Assembly (NCBI GenBank): GCA_024276735.1
Contig: JAJRWQ010000016.1
Location: 1 to 39,991 of the forward strand
From: Actinomycetes bacterium
GTDB lineage: Bacteria; Actinomycetota; Thermoleophilia; BMS3ABIN01
Direction: 5' to 3'
Length of the DNA: 39,991 bases
In this document: in pieces, positions 1 to 8,069 of the stretch
Numbering within the stretch: position 1 is the stretch's first letter
Layout of the letters: each line of letters opens with the position of its first letter
The notes under the pieces: generated by a model
Told to the model about the DNA's origin: nothing
The model's input: the letters and a program-made list of their open reading frames with translations, nothing else
The model's database searches: none
Made by a program: the position numbers and the translations under genes

Positions 1-173
1 CCCGGCATCCGCTGGTCCATGATCACCAGGTCGGGGGCGGAGCGGCCGATCTTTTCCAGCGCCTCTTCGCCGGATTCGGCCTCGCCGATATCGTAGCCGT
101 CACCGGAGAGGGCGCGGGCGATCACGAAGCGCATGTTGGCCTCGTCGTCGACGATGAGAATCGAGCTAGGCAT
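1..173 (-). CDS. Response regulator receiver domain, NtrC-like (partial)
   Basis: Only the first 57 or so codons lie in the window; the gene runs off the left edge. Read on minus from ATG at 173, it begins MPSSILIVDDEANMRF, giving the acidic pair DD of a CheY-like receiver. The phosphoacceptor aspartate follows in VIMDQRMPG. The DxRMPG form is common in NtrC-type regulators. It overlaps the end of the upstream kinase by 8 bp, so the two are a translationally coupled two-component pair, and rpoN lies just before them. That context suggests the missing part carries an AAA+ sigma-54 activation domain and a Fis-type HTH. This is inference, since only the receiver is visible. Confidence 0.85.
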   Translation of the reverse strand, partial: MPSSILIVDDEANMRFVIARALSGDGYDIGEAESGEEALEKIGRSAPDLVIMDQRMP

Positions 174-1722
174 CGGCCTGCACCTCCGGCCGCGGGCTCT
201 CTTCCAGGAGTGGCAGCACCACGGTGAAGGCGGAGCCCTCGCCCTCGCTGCTGCTGACGTTGATGTAACCGTTGTGGGCGTCGACGATGCGGTGGACGAT
301 GGAGAGACCCAGGCCGCTGCCGCCGGCCCTGGTGGTGTAGAAGGGATCGAAGATGCGCCCCAGCTCGTCCTCGGGGATGCCGGTGCCGGTATCGGCGAAG
401 GAGACCTTGAGGAGGCCGCCGTCGGCACGGGCGGAGATGGCGAGGGTGCCCCCGTTCGGCATCGCCTGGATGGCGTTGGAGATCAGGTTGACGAAAACCT
501 GCTTGAGCCGGTCCTCGTCCGCGTGGATCTCGGCCCGGAGACCGTTGAAATCACAGTCGACCTTCACCTGCTGCTGGCGGGCGAACTGCCGCGTAAGCAG
601 GACTACTTCCTCCAGCACCGGCAGCGGGTTCACCCTGCCGAAGCGGTACTCCGACGGCCGCCCGAAATCCAGCAGGGCGTTCACCACGGCGTCCAGGCGG
701 TCGATCTCCTGCAGCATCACCTGGGTGAGCTCCGAGGAGCTGCAGCCATCGGGCAGCTCCTGTTCCATCATCTGCACGCTGGCCCGGATCACCCCCAGGG
801 GATTGCGTACCTCGTGGGCCACGCCCGCCACCAGCTCGCCCAGCCCGGAAAGCTTGTCGGCCCGGTAGAGCTGCTCGGTGAGGTCCCTCACTTCGCTCAG
901 GTCCTCGATGGTGACCACGATTCCCACGGTATGCCCGCGGCTCAGGTGGGGGGTTATCCTGGCGGCGACGGGAATGGATCCGTCGCCGCCCTGGAGGTCG
1001 AACTCCATGGTGGCGCGGGACTGGCCGCCGGCAAGGATGCGGCGGGCGGGGGTGACCAGCGCTTCCTGCCCGGGAAACACCTTCTCCAGGGGGAAGCCGT
1101 TGAGCTCGTCCTCCCCCGAGGACAGCAGCCGGGCGGCGGCGGGGTTGGCGGTGACCACGTTTCCCTGCTGGTCCACGGAGAGCACGCCGCTGCTGACGCT
1201 GTTGAGGATGCTGTCCGTGTAGGCCTTCATGCGGCGCAAGGCGGTTTCGCGCTCCTCGATGTCGCGGTTGAGCCGCAGCACTTCCTGGTAGCGCTGCGTC
1301 TGGCGCCGCTTGGCCTCCACCAGCGCCCCGGTGGTGAAGGCAACCACGTTGTAGAGGATCAGGTCGAAAGAGTTGTCGATGGCCGCGCCCTTGACCAGGC
1401 CGCCCATGGACTTGATCGCGTGCGGGGCGAAGATGGCGGTGATGGTCAGCGAGGTGGCCAGGCCGCCCTTGAGCCCGAAGCGGATGGCCGCGTAGAGGAT
1501 GGGCAGGTAGTAGAGGCGGCGGTAGATGATGTGCAGCGTTTCCTGGGGGATGAACGAGAGGTGCACCGGGCGGAAATGGAAGTAGGTGATCACCGCCGTG
1601 GCTGCTACCACGATGGTCACGTCCCGCAGCGTCGCCAGGGAGATGTCGCCTCTCTGCCGGTGGCTCGCCGGCTGGAGCCGCGAGAGGCCTGCCAGCCGCT
1701 TTACGACACCTTGCGCCGGCAT
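166..1722 (-). CDS. PAS-domain sensor histidine kinase (NtrB/AtoS-like)
   Basis: The protein has 518 residues. The first ~140 residues hold several hydrophobic segments, suggesting a membrane-embedded sensor. A coiled linker leads to a PAS domain at about 165-280. The HisKA phosphoacceptor is H303 in VAHEVRNPLG, followed by the N box (NLISNAIQA, ~412), G1 (DTGTGIP, ~444) and G2 (GGSGLGLS, ~468). All kinase motifs are intact. The chosen ATG at 1722 overlaps the end of rpoN by 22 bp; a longer open frame upstream is only a shadow inside rpoN. It overlaps the following response regulator by 8 bp. The order sigma-54, kinase, regulator suggests that it drives a sigma-54-dependent response. The stimulus is unknown. 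Confidence 0.9.
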   Translation of the reverse strand: MPAQGVVKRLAGLSRLQPASHRQRGDISLATLRDVTIVVAATAVITYFHFRPVHLSFIPQETLHIIYRRLYYLPILYAAIRFGLKGGLATSLTITAIFAPHAIKSMGGLVKGAAIDNSFDLILYNVVAFTTGALVEAKRRQTQRYQEVLRLNRDIEERETALRRMKAYTDSILNSVSSGVLSVDQQGNVVTANPAAARLLSSGEDELNGFPLEKVFPGQEALVTPARRILAGGQSRATMEFDLQGGDGSIPVAARITPHLSRGHTVGIVVTIEDLSEVRDLTEQLYRADKLSGLGELVAGVAHEVRNPLGVIRASVQMMEQELPDGCSSSELTQVMLQEIDRLDAVVNALLDFGRPSEYRFGRVNPLPVLEEVVLLTRQFARQQQVKVDCDFNGLRAEIHADEDRLKQVFVNLISNAIQAMPNGGTLAISARADGGLLKVSFADTGTGIPEDELGRIFDPFYTTRAGGSGLGLSIVHRIVDAHNGYINVSSSEGEGSAFTVVLPLLEESPRPEVQADA

Positions 1723-3047
1723 GACGGCGGCACCCCCATTTCCTCGCGGTACTTGGCCACCGTGCGGCGGGAGATTTCGACGTTCTCCCGGCGCAGCTTC
1801 TCGGCGAGCATCCTGTCGGAGAGGGGCCGGCTGCGGTCTTCCCCTTCGATTAGCTGCCTGAGCAGGTGTTTTACTGCCGTGGCGGCGAGCCTGCCGCCGT
1901 CCGCCGCCGGCGGGCCGGCGTCGAAGAAATACTTGAACTCGAAGACCCCCTGGGGCGTGCTCATGTACTTCTCCCGGGAGGCGCGGCTCACGGTGGAGGC
2001 GCTCACTCCCAGCCGGGAGGCGATATCGTCGAGCTTCAGCGGCCGCAGGCGGCTGCTCCCGTGAACGAGGAAATCCGCCTGGGCGGCGGCGATGGCCTCG
2101 GCCACCCTGACGATGGTCGTCTGCCGCTGCTCCAGGTCCTTTATCAGGCGCCGGGCCCGCTCGCGCTTCTCGCGGAGGTAGGCGAGGGTCTTTTCGTCTG
2201 CCGCTGCCTCGGCCAGCTGCTCGCAGCGCCGGTTCAGCTGCAGCGGTGGCACCAGTTCGCGGTTTGCCAGGGCCTTCCAGCCGTGGCGTGTCCGGCGCAC
2301 GTAGACGTCGGGGATGACCACCGGCGCCGAGGAGCCGCCGTCGAAGCGGGCACCGGGCTCGGGGTCGAGGCTGCAGATCAGGGCGGTGGCGTGCTCCACC
2401 TGGGAGACGTTCAGGGAGAGGCGCCGGGCGATGGTGCAGAGCGAGCCGCGGGCGAGCTCGTGGAGGCACTCGCGGACGATGCGGCCGGGGAGGCCGCAGC
2501 GTTGCTGCGGCGACATCTGGTTGAGCAGGCACTCTCCCAGCTCCCTGGCGGCGATGCCGGGAGGATCCATCTGTTGCACCAGCTCCAAGGCCCTGGTGGC
2601 AACCGGGAGGGCGACTCCCGCCGCCGCGGCTACCGCCTCCAGAGGCTCCCTGAGGTAACCGGCCTCGTCGAGGCTGTCGATGATCACCAGCGCCGCCCGT
2701 TTCTCTTCCCCGGCGGGATCGGCTATCTCCAGCTGCGTGCGCAGGTGATCCGCCAGGGTTTCCCGCCCGGCGATCATCTCGAGCGGGCCGGTGGCGGGGT
2801 CGTCGTGCCGCCGCCGGCTGCGACCGCGGTTGGCGGCGAGCAGGTCGCCCCAGAGCTCGCGCTCCACCGATTCCATCCCGGCCTCCGGCCCGGTTTCCGG
2901 CAGCTCCAGCAGCGGGTTTTCGCACAGCTCCCGCTGCACCAGCTCCATGACTTCCGCCGCGCCGAGCCCCAGGACGTTCAGGCTTTGGAGCAGCCGCGGT
3001 GCCAGCGTGGTCCGCTGGCTCAAAGTGGTAGAAGGTATCAGTTCCAT
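1701..3047 (-). CDS. rpoN: RNA polymerase sigma-54 factor
   Basis: A 448-residue sigma-54, close to family length. Region I at the N-terminus is present, with TLAPRLLQSLNVLGL (~14-28) and CENPLLELPE (~42). The core-binding region occupies ~95-290. A helix-turn-helix follows at about 341-358 (DIASRLGVSASTVSRASR), and the RpoN box at ~427-436 reads RRTVAKYREE, matching the canonical motif that reads the -24 element. Nothing essential appears lost. Sigma-54 directs core polymerase to -24/-12 promoters and requires an AAA+ activator, which fits the kinase and regulator that follow in the same operon. There is no strong Shine-Dalgarno sequence before the ATG. Confidence 0.96.
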   Translation of the reverse strand: MELIPSTTLSQRTTLAPRLLQSLNVLGLGAAEVMELVQRELCENPLLELPETGPEAGMESVERELWGDLLAANRGRSRRRHDDPATGPLEMIAGRETLADHLRTQLEIADPAGEEKRAALVIIDSLDEAGYLREPLEAVAAAAGVALPVATRALELVQQMDPPGIAARELGECLLNQMSPQQRCGLPGRIVRECLHELARGSLCTIARRLSLNVSQVEHATALICSLDPEPGARFDGGSSAPVVIPDVYVRRTRHGWKALANRELVPPLQLNRRCEQLAEAAADEKTLAYLREKRERARRLIKDLEQRQTTIVRVAEAIAAAQADFLVHGSSRLRPLKLDDIASRLGVSASTVSRASREKYMSTPQGVFEFKYFFDAGPPAADGGRLAATAVKHLLRQLIEGEDRSRPLSDRMLAEKLRRENVEISRRTVAKYREEMGVPPSCRRKVS

Positions 3048-3292
3048 GCGATACTACCGTCCCTCTCCGCTGCCGTACCGGCTCCCGGCCGGAATAAAGC
3101 AGCGGCCTTCACGGTGGACCGGTGAAGAAACCTACTTTATCCGGTAGCTTTAGTTAATATTACCTGCTGCCGCCCGATCGATAAATAGCTTCGGTGCCAA
3201 AATGAACACTTCTTAACCTGGCGTTACGCTAAATACACGATATCGCCGGCAGCGGTCGTGGCGGCCGGAACCTCCGCCTGCCCGGCTGTTAC
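3048..3292 (-). promoter_or_regulatory. Intergenic region with probable rpoN promoter
   Basis: This 245-bp gap separates rpoN from the end of the ABC permease gene; both read on minus. It is clearly more AT-rich than its surroundings at 3130-3240. On minus, a TAATAT hexamer lies at 3162-3157 and is the best candidate -10 box for rpoN. No convincing -35 box or gene is seen. Confidence 0.3.
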
Positions 3293-4108
3293 CTAGTAGT
3301 AGGCGAGGCTGCCGTCTTTCTTGGCGCGGCGGACGGCATAGCGGAAGATGACCAGGCTGATGGGGAGGGTGACGATGGAGAAGACGGTCAGCGCCAGCAG
3401 GTCGCGGGCGATGCCGGCAAAGCCGTATCCCTGCAGCAGCGACAGCCTGATGGCGTCCAGGGCGTAGGTGATGGGAAAGAAAAGCGACAGCACCTGCAGC
3501 CAGTGGGGCAGGATGGAAACGGGATAGTAGACTCCTCCCAGCAGCGTGGAAGAGGTGCTGATCAGCCAGGCGAGGGGGTCGCCGCGCTTGAAGATCATGA
3601 TGAAGCTGGCGGAGATGATGCCCAGGCTGCTGAAGGCGATGACGGTGAGCACCAGCGCCGTCAGCGCGGGCAACACGCTGGCGTTGCTGAAGTCGACCCC
3701 GAAGAAGAGGGCGCCCAGCAGCAGGTAGACGCCCACCCTGATGGAGGTGAAGGCGAAGTTCCATTGCGACGAGGACACGATCACCGTGGACAGGCGCGTG
3801 GGCGTCACCAGCATCGCCTCCAGCGTTCCCATCATCTGCTCCCCCCTGATGCTGGTGGAAAAGCTGCCCAGGCCCACGGAGAGGAAGTTGGAAAAGGCGA
3901 TGCCCACCAGCACGAAGGAAAAGTACTCGCCGCCGTAGCGCGAGAGGCTGCTCTGGACGGTGGGGGCATCGCCGATCAGCTTGGCCACGAAGTAGAACAT
4001 CACCACCGAGAAGAAGATGCCGCCGAACTGCAGGAAGAAGGCAAAGCGGTAGCTGATCTCCATCAGGAAATCCTTCTTAAGGAAGGCCAGCGGCTTGCGC
4101 AGGATCAT
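3293..4108 (-). CDS. ABC-2 type transporter permease
   Basis: A 271-residue integral membrane protein with about six hydrophobic segments and the layout of ABC-2 permeases. The cytoplasmic N-terminus (RKPLAFLKKDFLMEISYR) precedes the first span at ~22-42. The loop GTLEAMLVTPTR is typical of the DrrB/NodJ-like branch, as is GGVYYPVSILPHWLQ before the last spans. It would form the export channel of an ABC transporter with the ATPase encoded just upstream; the two genes overlap by 4 bp (ATGA), so translation is coupled. The substrate is not evident; lipid, glycan or drug export are all compatible. Confidence 0.92.
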   Translation of the reverse strand: MILRKPLAFLKKDFLMEISYRFAFFLQFGGIFFSVVMFYFVAKLIGDAPTVQSSLSRYGGEYFSFVLVGIAFSNFLSVGLGSFSTSIRGEQMMGTLEAMLVTPTRLSTVIVSSSQWNFAFTSIRVGVYLLLGALFFGVDFSNASVLPALTALVLTVIAFSSLGIISASFIMIFKRGDPLAWLISTSSTLLGGVYYPVSILPHWLQVLSLFFPITYALDAIRLSLLQGYGFAGIARDLLALTVFSIVTLPISLVIFRYAVRRAKKDGSLAYY

Positions 4109-4890
4109 TGCCGTTCTCCCGTGCTGCTCACCAGGGTGTGGAAGAAGCCTGCCAGTGACTCGTCGCCCGCCAGCTCGCGCACGCCGCCCACGGCCTGCAT
4201 GCGGCCCCGGTACATGATTCCCACCCGGTCACACAGCTCCTCTGCCTCTGCCAGCTGGTGGGTGGCGATGATCACCGTCTTGCCGGCGGCGATCAGGCGG
4301 TCGCGGATGAACTGGTGCAGGTCCCGGCTGGCGAGGGGGTCCAGTCCCTTGGTGGGCTCGTCCATAAAGAAGATCTCCGGGTCGGCCAACAGCCCCCGCG
4401 CCAGCGCCATGCGCTGCTTCATGCCCGTGGAGTATTCCTGGAAGCGCCGGTCGGCGGCCTCGGTCATGCCCACCGTCTCCAGTACCTCGGGGATGCGCTC
4501 CCTGGCCTGCTTCCGGGAAAGGCCGTAGAGGGCGGCGAAGAACTCCAGGTTGCGCCGGCCGCTGAGACGCCAGTAAAAGCTGCGCTCCTCGCTGGAGATG
4601 AGGGCGATGGTCGACTTGACCCTGTCCCCGTTTCGCACCAGGTCATGGCCGCAGATGGTGGCGCTGCCGCTGGTGGGCAGGATGAGGGTGCAGAGCATCT
4701 TGGTGAGGGTGGTCTTGCCGGCGCCGTTGGGCCCCAGGAGGCCGAAGATCTCGCCCCGTTCCACCGAGAGGTTGACCTTGTCCACGGCGGTGAACCTGGT
4801 CTTGTCATAGAAGCGGCGGGGGGAGGAAAGGCCCCTGAGCCTGGTAAACTCCTTGGTGAGATCCCTGGTTTGCAGAACCGTTTCGGCCAT
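4105..4890 (-). CDS. ABC transporter ATP-binding protein
   Basis: A 261-residue nucleotide-binding subunit. It shows Walker A GLLGPNGAGKTT, a Q-loop region (ISSEERSFYWRLSG), the signature YSTGMKQRMALARGLL, Walker B IFFMDEPTKGLDP and the H-loop IATHQ. The frame is open further upstream, but the ATG at 4890 gives the normal N-terminus (MAETVLQTRDLTKEF). On minus a TACAAT box lies exactly 8 nt before this ATG, suggesting a leaderless transcript. It powers the permease encoded downstream. The overall form resembles DrrA/NatA-type exporters. Confidence 0.93.
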   Translation of the reverse strand: MAETVLQTRDLTKEFTRLRGLSSPRRFYDKTRFTAVDKVNLSVERGEIFGLLGPNGAGKTTLTKMLCTLILPTSGSATICGHDLVRNGDRVKSTIALISSEERSFYWRLSGRRNLEFFAALYGLSRKQARERIPEVLETVGMTEAADRRFQEYSTGMKQRMALARGLLADPEIFFMDEPTKGLDPLASRDLHQFIRDRLIAAGKTVIIATHQLAEAEELCDRVGIMYRGRMQAVGGVRELAGDESLAGFFHTLVSSTGERQ

Positions 4891-4909
4891 GTGAGTGTAT
4901 TGTATCACG
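4891..4909. promoter_or_regulatory. Compact bidirectional leaderless promoter
   Basis: The ABC ATPase (minus, ATG at 4890) and the Dus gene (plus, ATG at 4910) are divergent with 19 bp between start codons. Within that gap, TATTGT at 4898-4903 on plus and TACAAT at 4904-4899 on minus overlap almost completely, each a reasonable -10 hexamer. They lie 6 and 8 nt from the two ATGs. Neither start has a Shine-Dalgarno sequence, and any -35 contact would fall inside the opposite gene. The geometry implies leaderless transcription in both directions. This is inferred from spacing only. Confidence 0.5.
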
Positions 4910-5920
4910 ATGAACTCCAGGTCCGACGCCGCCGATATCCGCAGTCCCTTTGCCATCGCCTCGCTGGCGCTGGCCAACCGCCTCGTGCAGGCGCCGATGG
5001 CGGGCGTGGCCACGCGGGCCTTCCGCCTGCAGGCGCGGCGCTTCGGCGTCGGCCTGGTGGTGACGGAGATGATCGGCAGTTACGGCGTATACTACCGGAA
5101 TCCCCGCACGCTGGCGATGCTGGCGGCGGCGCCGGAGGAGCGCCCGCTGCTGGTGCAGCTCTTCGGCGCCCGCCCGGAGGTGATGGCCGCCGCCGCGGCG
5201 CGGGCGGTGGAGGCGGGGGCCGACGCCGTGGACATCAACATGGGCTGCCCGGTGCGGAAGGTGATGAAGACCGGGGCGGGAGCGGCGCTGATGGCCGACG
5301 GGCGGCTGGCGGTGAGGGTCACCGCGGCGGTGGTCGCGGCGGCGGCGCCGGTGCCGGTGACGGTGAAGCTGCGCTCGGGGCCCGCCGCGGAGGTGACCGT
5401 TCACTCCCTGGCGCCGCGGCTGGTGGAGGCAGGGGCTGCCGCCATCTGCATCCACCCGCGGCTGGCGGTGGAGGGACGCAAGGGGCGGGCGGACCACCGG
5501 GTGACGGCGGCGCTGGCGGAGGCGCTGGCGGTGCCGGTGATCGCCAGCGGCGACGTGGACGGCCCGGAGCGGGCGGCATGGCTGCTCTCGGAGTGCGGCG
5601 CCGCGGCGGTGATGGTGGGGCGGGCGTCGCTGGGCAACCCCTGGATCTTCGCCGACATCCTGGCCGGCGAGCGGCCCCGGCGGCGGCCGCTGGTGGAGGT
5701 GCTGGCGGAGATGGAAGTCTTCGATGGAGACCTGTGCGCGGAGATGGGAGAGGAGCGCGCCGGCAGGTTCATGCGCAAGTTCTACGGCTGGTACCTGCGC
5801 CCGTTTCGGCCCGGCAGCGAACTGATGCGGGCGCTGTTTACCGCGGCGGACTTCCAGGAGGCGGCAAGGCTGCTGGTGGAGGCGATGCCGGAGGCAGCGG
5901 GTTACCAGCCGCGGGCGTAG
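4910..5920 (+). CDS. dusB: tRNA-dihydrouridine synthase (DusB-like)
   Basis: A flavoenzyme of the Dus family that reduces uridine to dihydrouridine in the tRNA D-loop. The TIM-barrel start contains the FMN-binding motif QAPMAGVATRAFR. The catalytic cysteine is in VDINMGCPVRKV, followed by VTVKLRSG, a histidine in CIHPRLAVEG and the phosphate-binding IASGDVDG and VMVGRASLGNPW. The C-terminal helical tRNA-binding domain follows. ATG at 4910 gives a 336-residue protein; an in-frame GTG at 4895 would add five residues. Its end overlaps the convergent coiled-coil gene by 19 bp. The Dus assignment is secure; the DusB subtype is less so. Confidence 0.93.
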   Translation: MNSRSDAADIRSPFAIASLALANRLVQAPMAGVATRAFRLQARRFGVGLVVTEMIGSYGVYYRNPRTLAMLAAAPEERPLLVQLFGARPEVMAAAAARAVEAGADAVDINMGCPVRKVMKTGAGAALMADGRLAVRVTAAVVAAAAPVPVTVKLRSGPAAEVTVHSLAPRLVEAGAAAICIHPRLAVEGRKGRADHRVTAALAEALAVPVIASGDVDGPERAAWLLSECGAAAVMVGRASLGNPWIFADILAGERPRRRPLVEVLAEMEVFDGDLCAEMGEERAGRFMRKFYGWYLRPFRPGSELMRALFTAADFQEAARLLVEAMPEAAGYQPRA

Positions 5921-6810
5921 AGACCGGCTGCCTCCGCGTCCAGTCGTTCCTGCTGCTCCTGGAGCTGATCGTAGTCGTTCTTGAGCGGCCGCAGCTCCAG
6001 CCTGAACCAGAGGTCGAGGTAATCGACGCCGACGCTGGTGCTGAGCAGCTGCTGCTCCAGGGCGCTGGCGGCGTTCTCCACGGCGGCCTGGTCGCCGGCG
6101 GCGACGGCGCCCGCCAGCTGGCGGCTGCCTTCCACCATGGCGGCCACCTCGGCGACGTTGTCCGCCATCCGTTTCAGCAGGTCGAACCCCTTTTCTTCGT
6201 AGCCGTCACGCAGGCGCTTCTCGATATCGCGCATGGCGACGCTGATCTCGTCCAGCTCGGCAATGGCGTCGCCGGGGTGGGAGCGGCTGTCGCCCATGGC
6301 GGTCTCGAAGCGGCCCAGCAGGCGGTCCATCTCCTCCATGGAAGAGAAGATCAGCGGCGCCGAGTCGTAGAGCTCCTCCAGCTTCCCCACGGCTTCCCCC
6401 AGGATATCCAGCTGCTCGCGTCTCAGTTGGGCCGACTGGCGTTTTTTCTCCAGGTACCGGCGCTGGTCTTCGGGGAGCAGCGACAGCGATGCCGCCTTGG
6501 CCACGGCTGCTTCGGCCGCGTCGATCTCGGCGGCGGCCGCGTCCAGGTCGGCGGCGGTGGCGCTTACGGCCTCGCGGGAGCGGTCGATGGACTCGAGCGA
6601 GGTGAAACCGCTCACGTCCAGGATCTCGCTGCCGGCGGCGCCCTGCAGCTCGCCGGCGTTTTCCACGTGGCGGTTGGCGGCGGCGAGCAGGGAATCGGCT
6701 CGGTACTGCTGGATGGAAGGAAGCAGCTTCGGCAGGTAGAGCACCAGCAGCGCCGCGAGCAGGATCGCGCCCGCGACCAGGTACTGCCTTGTCCGTGGTG
6801 ACAGGGTCAT
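5902..6810 (-). CDS. Membrane-anchored coiled-coil protein, unknown function
   Basis: A 302-residue protein with one N-terminal hydrophobic segment (~14-32) and a long region rich in Ala, Glu, Asp and Leu predicted as coiled coil or helical bundle (~45-295). The orientation suggests a membrane anchor with the helical part outside. No family is recognised. It is the last gene of a four-gene minus-strand operon and its ATG overlaps the stop of the upstream peptidase gene (ATGA). It could be a partner or substrate-presenting factor for that exported peptidase, but this rests on position alone. Confidence 0.82.
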   Translation of the reverse strand: MTLSPRTRQYLVAGAILLAALLVLYLPKLLPSIQQYRADSLLAAANRHVENAGELQGAAGSEILDVSGFTSLESIDRSREAVSATAADLDAAAAEIDAAEAAVAKAASLSLLPEDQRRYLEKKRQSAQLRREQLDILGEAVGKLEELYDSAPLIFSSMEEMDRLLGRFETAMGDSRSHPGDAIAELDEISVAMRDIEKRLRDGYEEKGFDLLKRMADNVAEVAAMVEGSRQLAGAVAAGDQAAVENAASALEQQLLSTSVGVDYLDLWFRLELRPLKNDYDQLQEQQERLDAEAAGLYARGW

Positions 6811-8069
6811 CGGCTCTCCAGCACGTAGCGGCGCCAACCGTCTTCGAACTCCTGCCAGCCGATGCCCAGCACCGACTGGAAGACCTCCTCCACCAGCTGG
6901 TCCTGGTCCAGCTGGTCGAGCTCGCGCTGCCTGAATTCCCGCAGGAGCGCCATCACCTGCTCGTTGCCGTACTTCTCTTCCAGGTAGGCAACGGCGGTAT
7001 CGGCCACCTCGTATGCCAGCCAGGCCGACTCGTCGTCCAGCAGCACCTCGAAGCCGCCCGGCCGCGAGAGGTCGCGCAGGCTGGGCACGGGGTCGCCACC
7101 GCCGGCGATGATGTTAGCCAGCCGCGGGGAGACCTCGAAGCCGGCCACGTAGTCCGCCAGCCCTTCTTCCAGGAAGGGGGGTGCCCTGGCGCTGCTGACG
7201 CCGAAGAGGGCCACGTGCGTGAGTTCGTGCACGATCATCTTGCGGTTGTAGTCGGGATCGTAGGCGGCGATCTCGGTGAAGGTGCCGGCGTCGAGGATGA
7301 TCTCGCCGCCGCTCGCACCGCCGTAGGAACGCGAGGCGCCGCCCACCCAGTCCTGCCATTCTCCCGGGTAGACGGCGTCGATCTGCTGCTGGTCGTGGTA
7401 GATCCACACCGGCACCTTGGGCAGCTCGACGCCGGGAAGCACCGCGGTCAGCTGCGGCCACGCCTGGTCCACGCGGTCGCGGGCGGTCCTGGCGACCGCG
7501 TCGTCACCATCCAGGAAGAAGACCAGGGAATGCCCGCCCTCGAGGAAGTTGATCCTGCCGAAGTCCTCCAAGTGAACATTGCGCTGGCGTCCCAGCGCCG
7601 CCTCGGTGGCGTCGCCTGCCAGCCGCAGGCCATCGCCGGTGCGCGCGACGTAAAAGGCGGCCCGCTCCGGCTCGGTGTAGGTGCTGAAACTGTTCTCGAG
7701 CGTGTAGGAAACCGAGACCTTGGCCACGGTCTGGCCCCCCGAATCCGACACCGAGTCGAGGCGGAGGCGGTAATCGGCGAAGGGCACCTGCTGGACGCGG
7801 TCGAAGAACCGGGCCTGGGCTGCCTGGAAATCCGCCGCCGCCGGATCGATGGTGGCGAGGAAGGCATCGCGGTCCTTGCCCACCAGGGCGCTGCCGTAGG
7901 CGTCCAGCAGCCGGGTGAGCTCCTCCTCGATTCCCGCCTCGGCGGCTCCCCGGGGCGCCGCCCAGGGAATGTCCCCGGTGCGGCTGCAGCTCGGCGCCGG
8001 CAGCAGCACCGCCAGCAGCACCGCCAGCAAGAGGGCGGAAATGATGGCCAGCCGCGAGGGAATGTTCAT
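6807..8069 (-). CDS. Exported MA-family (gluzincin) metallopeptidase, putative lipoprotein
   Basis: A 420-residue protein with an N-terminal hydrophobic signal ending at a cysteine (~28) that could be lipidated, although the residues before it are a poor lipobox. Residues ~45-165 look like a SnoaL/NTF2-type or similar helper domain. The C-terminal part is a zinc peptidase domain: HELTH at 281-285 and the third-ligand glutamate region EEGLADY at 301-307, the layout of the MA-like clan. The two histidines, catalytic Glu and downstream Glu are all present. It overlaps polX by 4 bp and the coiled-coil gene by 4 bp. Its target is unknown. Confidence 0.85.
   Translation of the reverse strand: MNIPSRLAIISALLLAVLLAVLLPAPSCSRTGDIPWAAPRGAAEAGIEEELTRLLDAYGSALVGKDRDAFLATIDPAAADFQAAQARFFDRVQQVPFADYRLRLDSVSDSGGQTVAKVSVSYTLENSFSTYTEPERAAFYVARTGDGLRLAGDATEAALGRQRNVHLEDFGRINFLEGGHSLVFFLDGDDAVARTARDRVDQAWPQLTAVLPGVELPKVPVWIYHDQQQIDAVYPGEWQDWVGGASRSYGGASGGEIILDAGTFTEIAAYDPDYNRKMIVHELTHVALFGVSSARAPPFLEEGLADYVAGFEVSPRLANIIAGGGDPVPSLRDLSRPGGFEVLLDDESAWLAYEVADTAVAYLEEKYGNEQVMALLREFRQRELDQLDQDQLVEEVFQSVLGIGWQEFEDGWRRYVLESR

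Noticed and set aside
1723-2925. N-terminal extension of the histidine kinase frame
   Set aside because: It lies inside rpoN in another frame and is Arg/Pro-rich. The ATG at 1722 gives the natural kinase start.
3293-3295. Amber readthrough of the ABC permease stop
   Set aside because: The frame continues only about 22 low-complexity codons to TAA, as expected by chance.
4258-6801. 847-codon plus-strand frame across the ABC ATPase, Dus and the coiled-coil gene
   Set aside because: Gly/Arg-rich, crosses three real genes on both strands, no family match.
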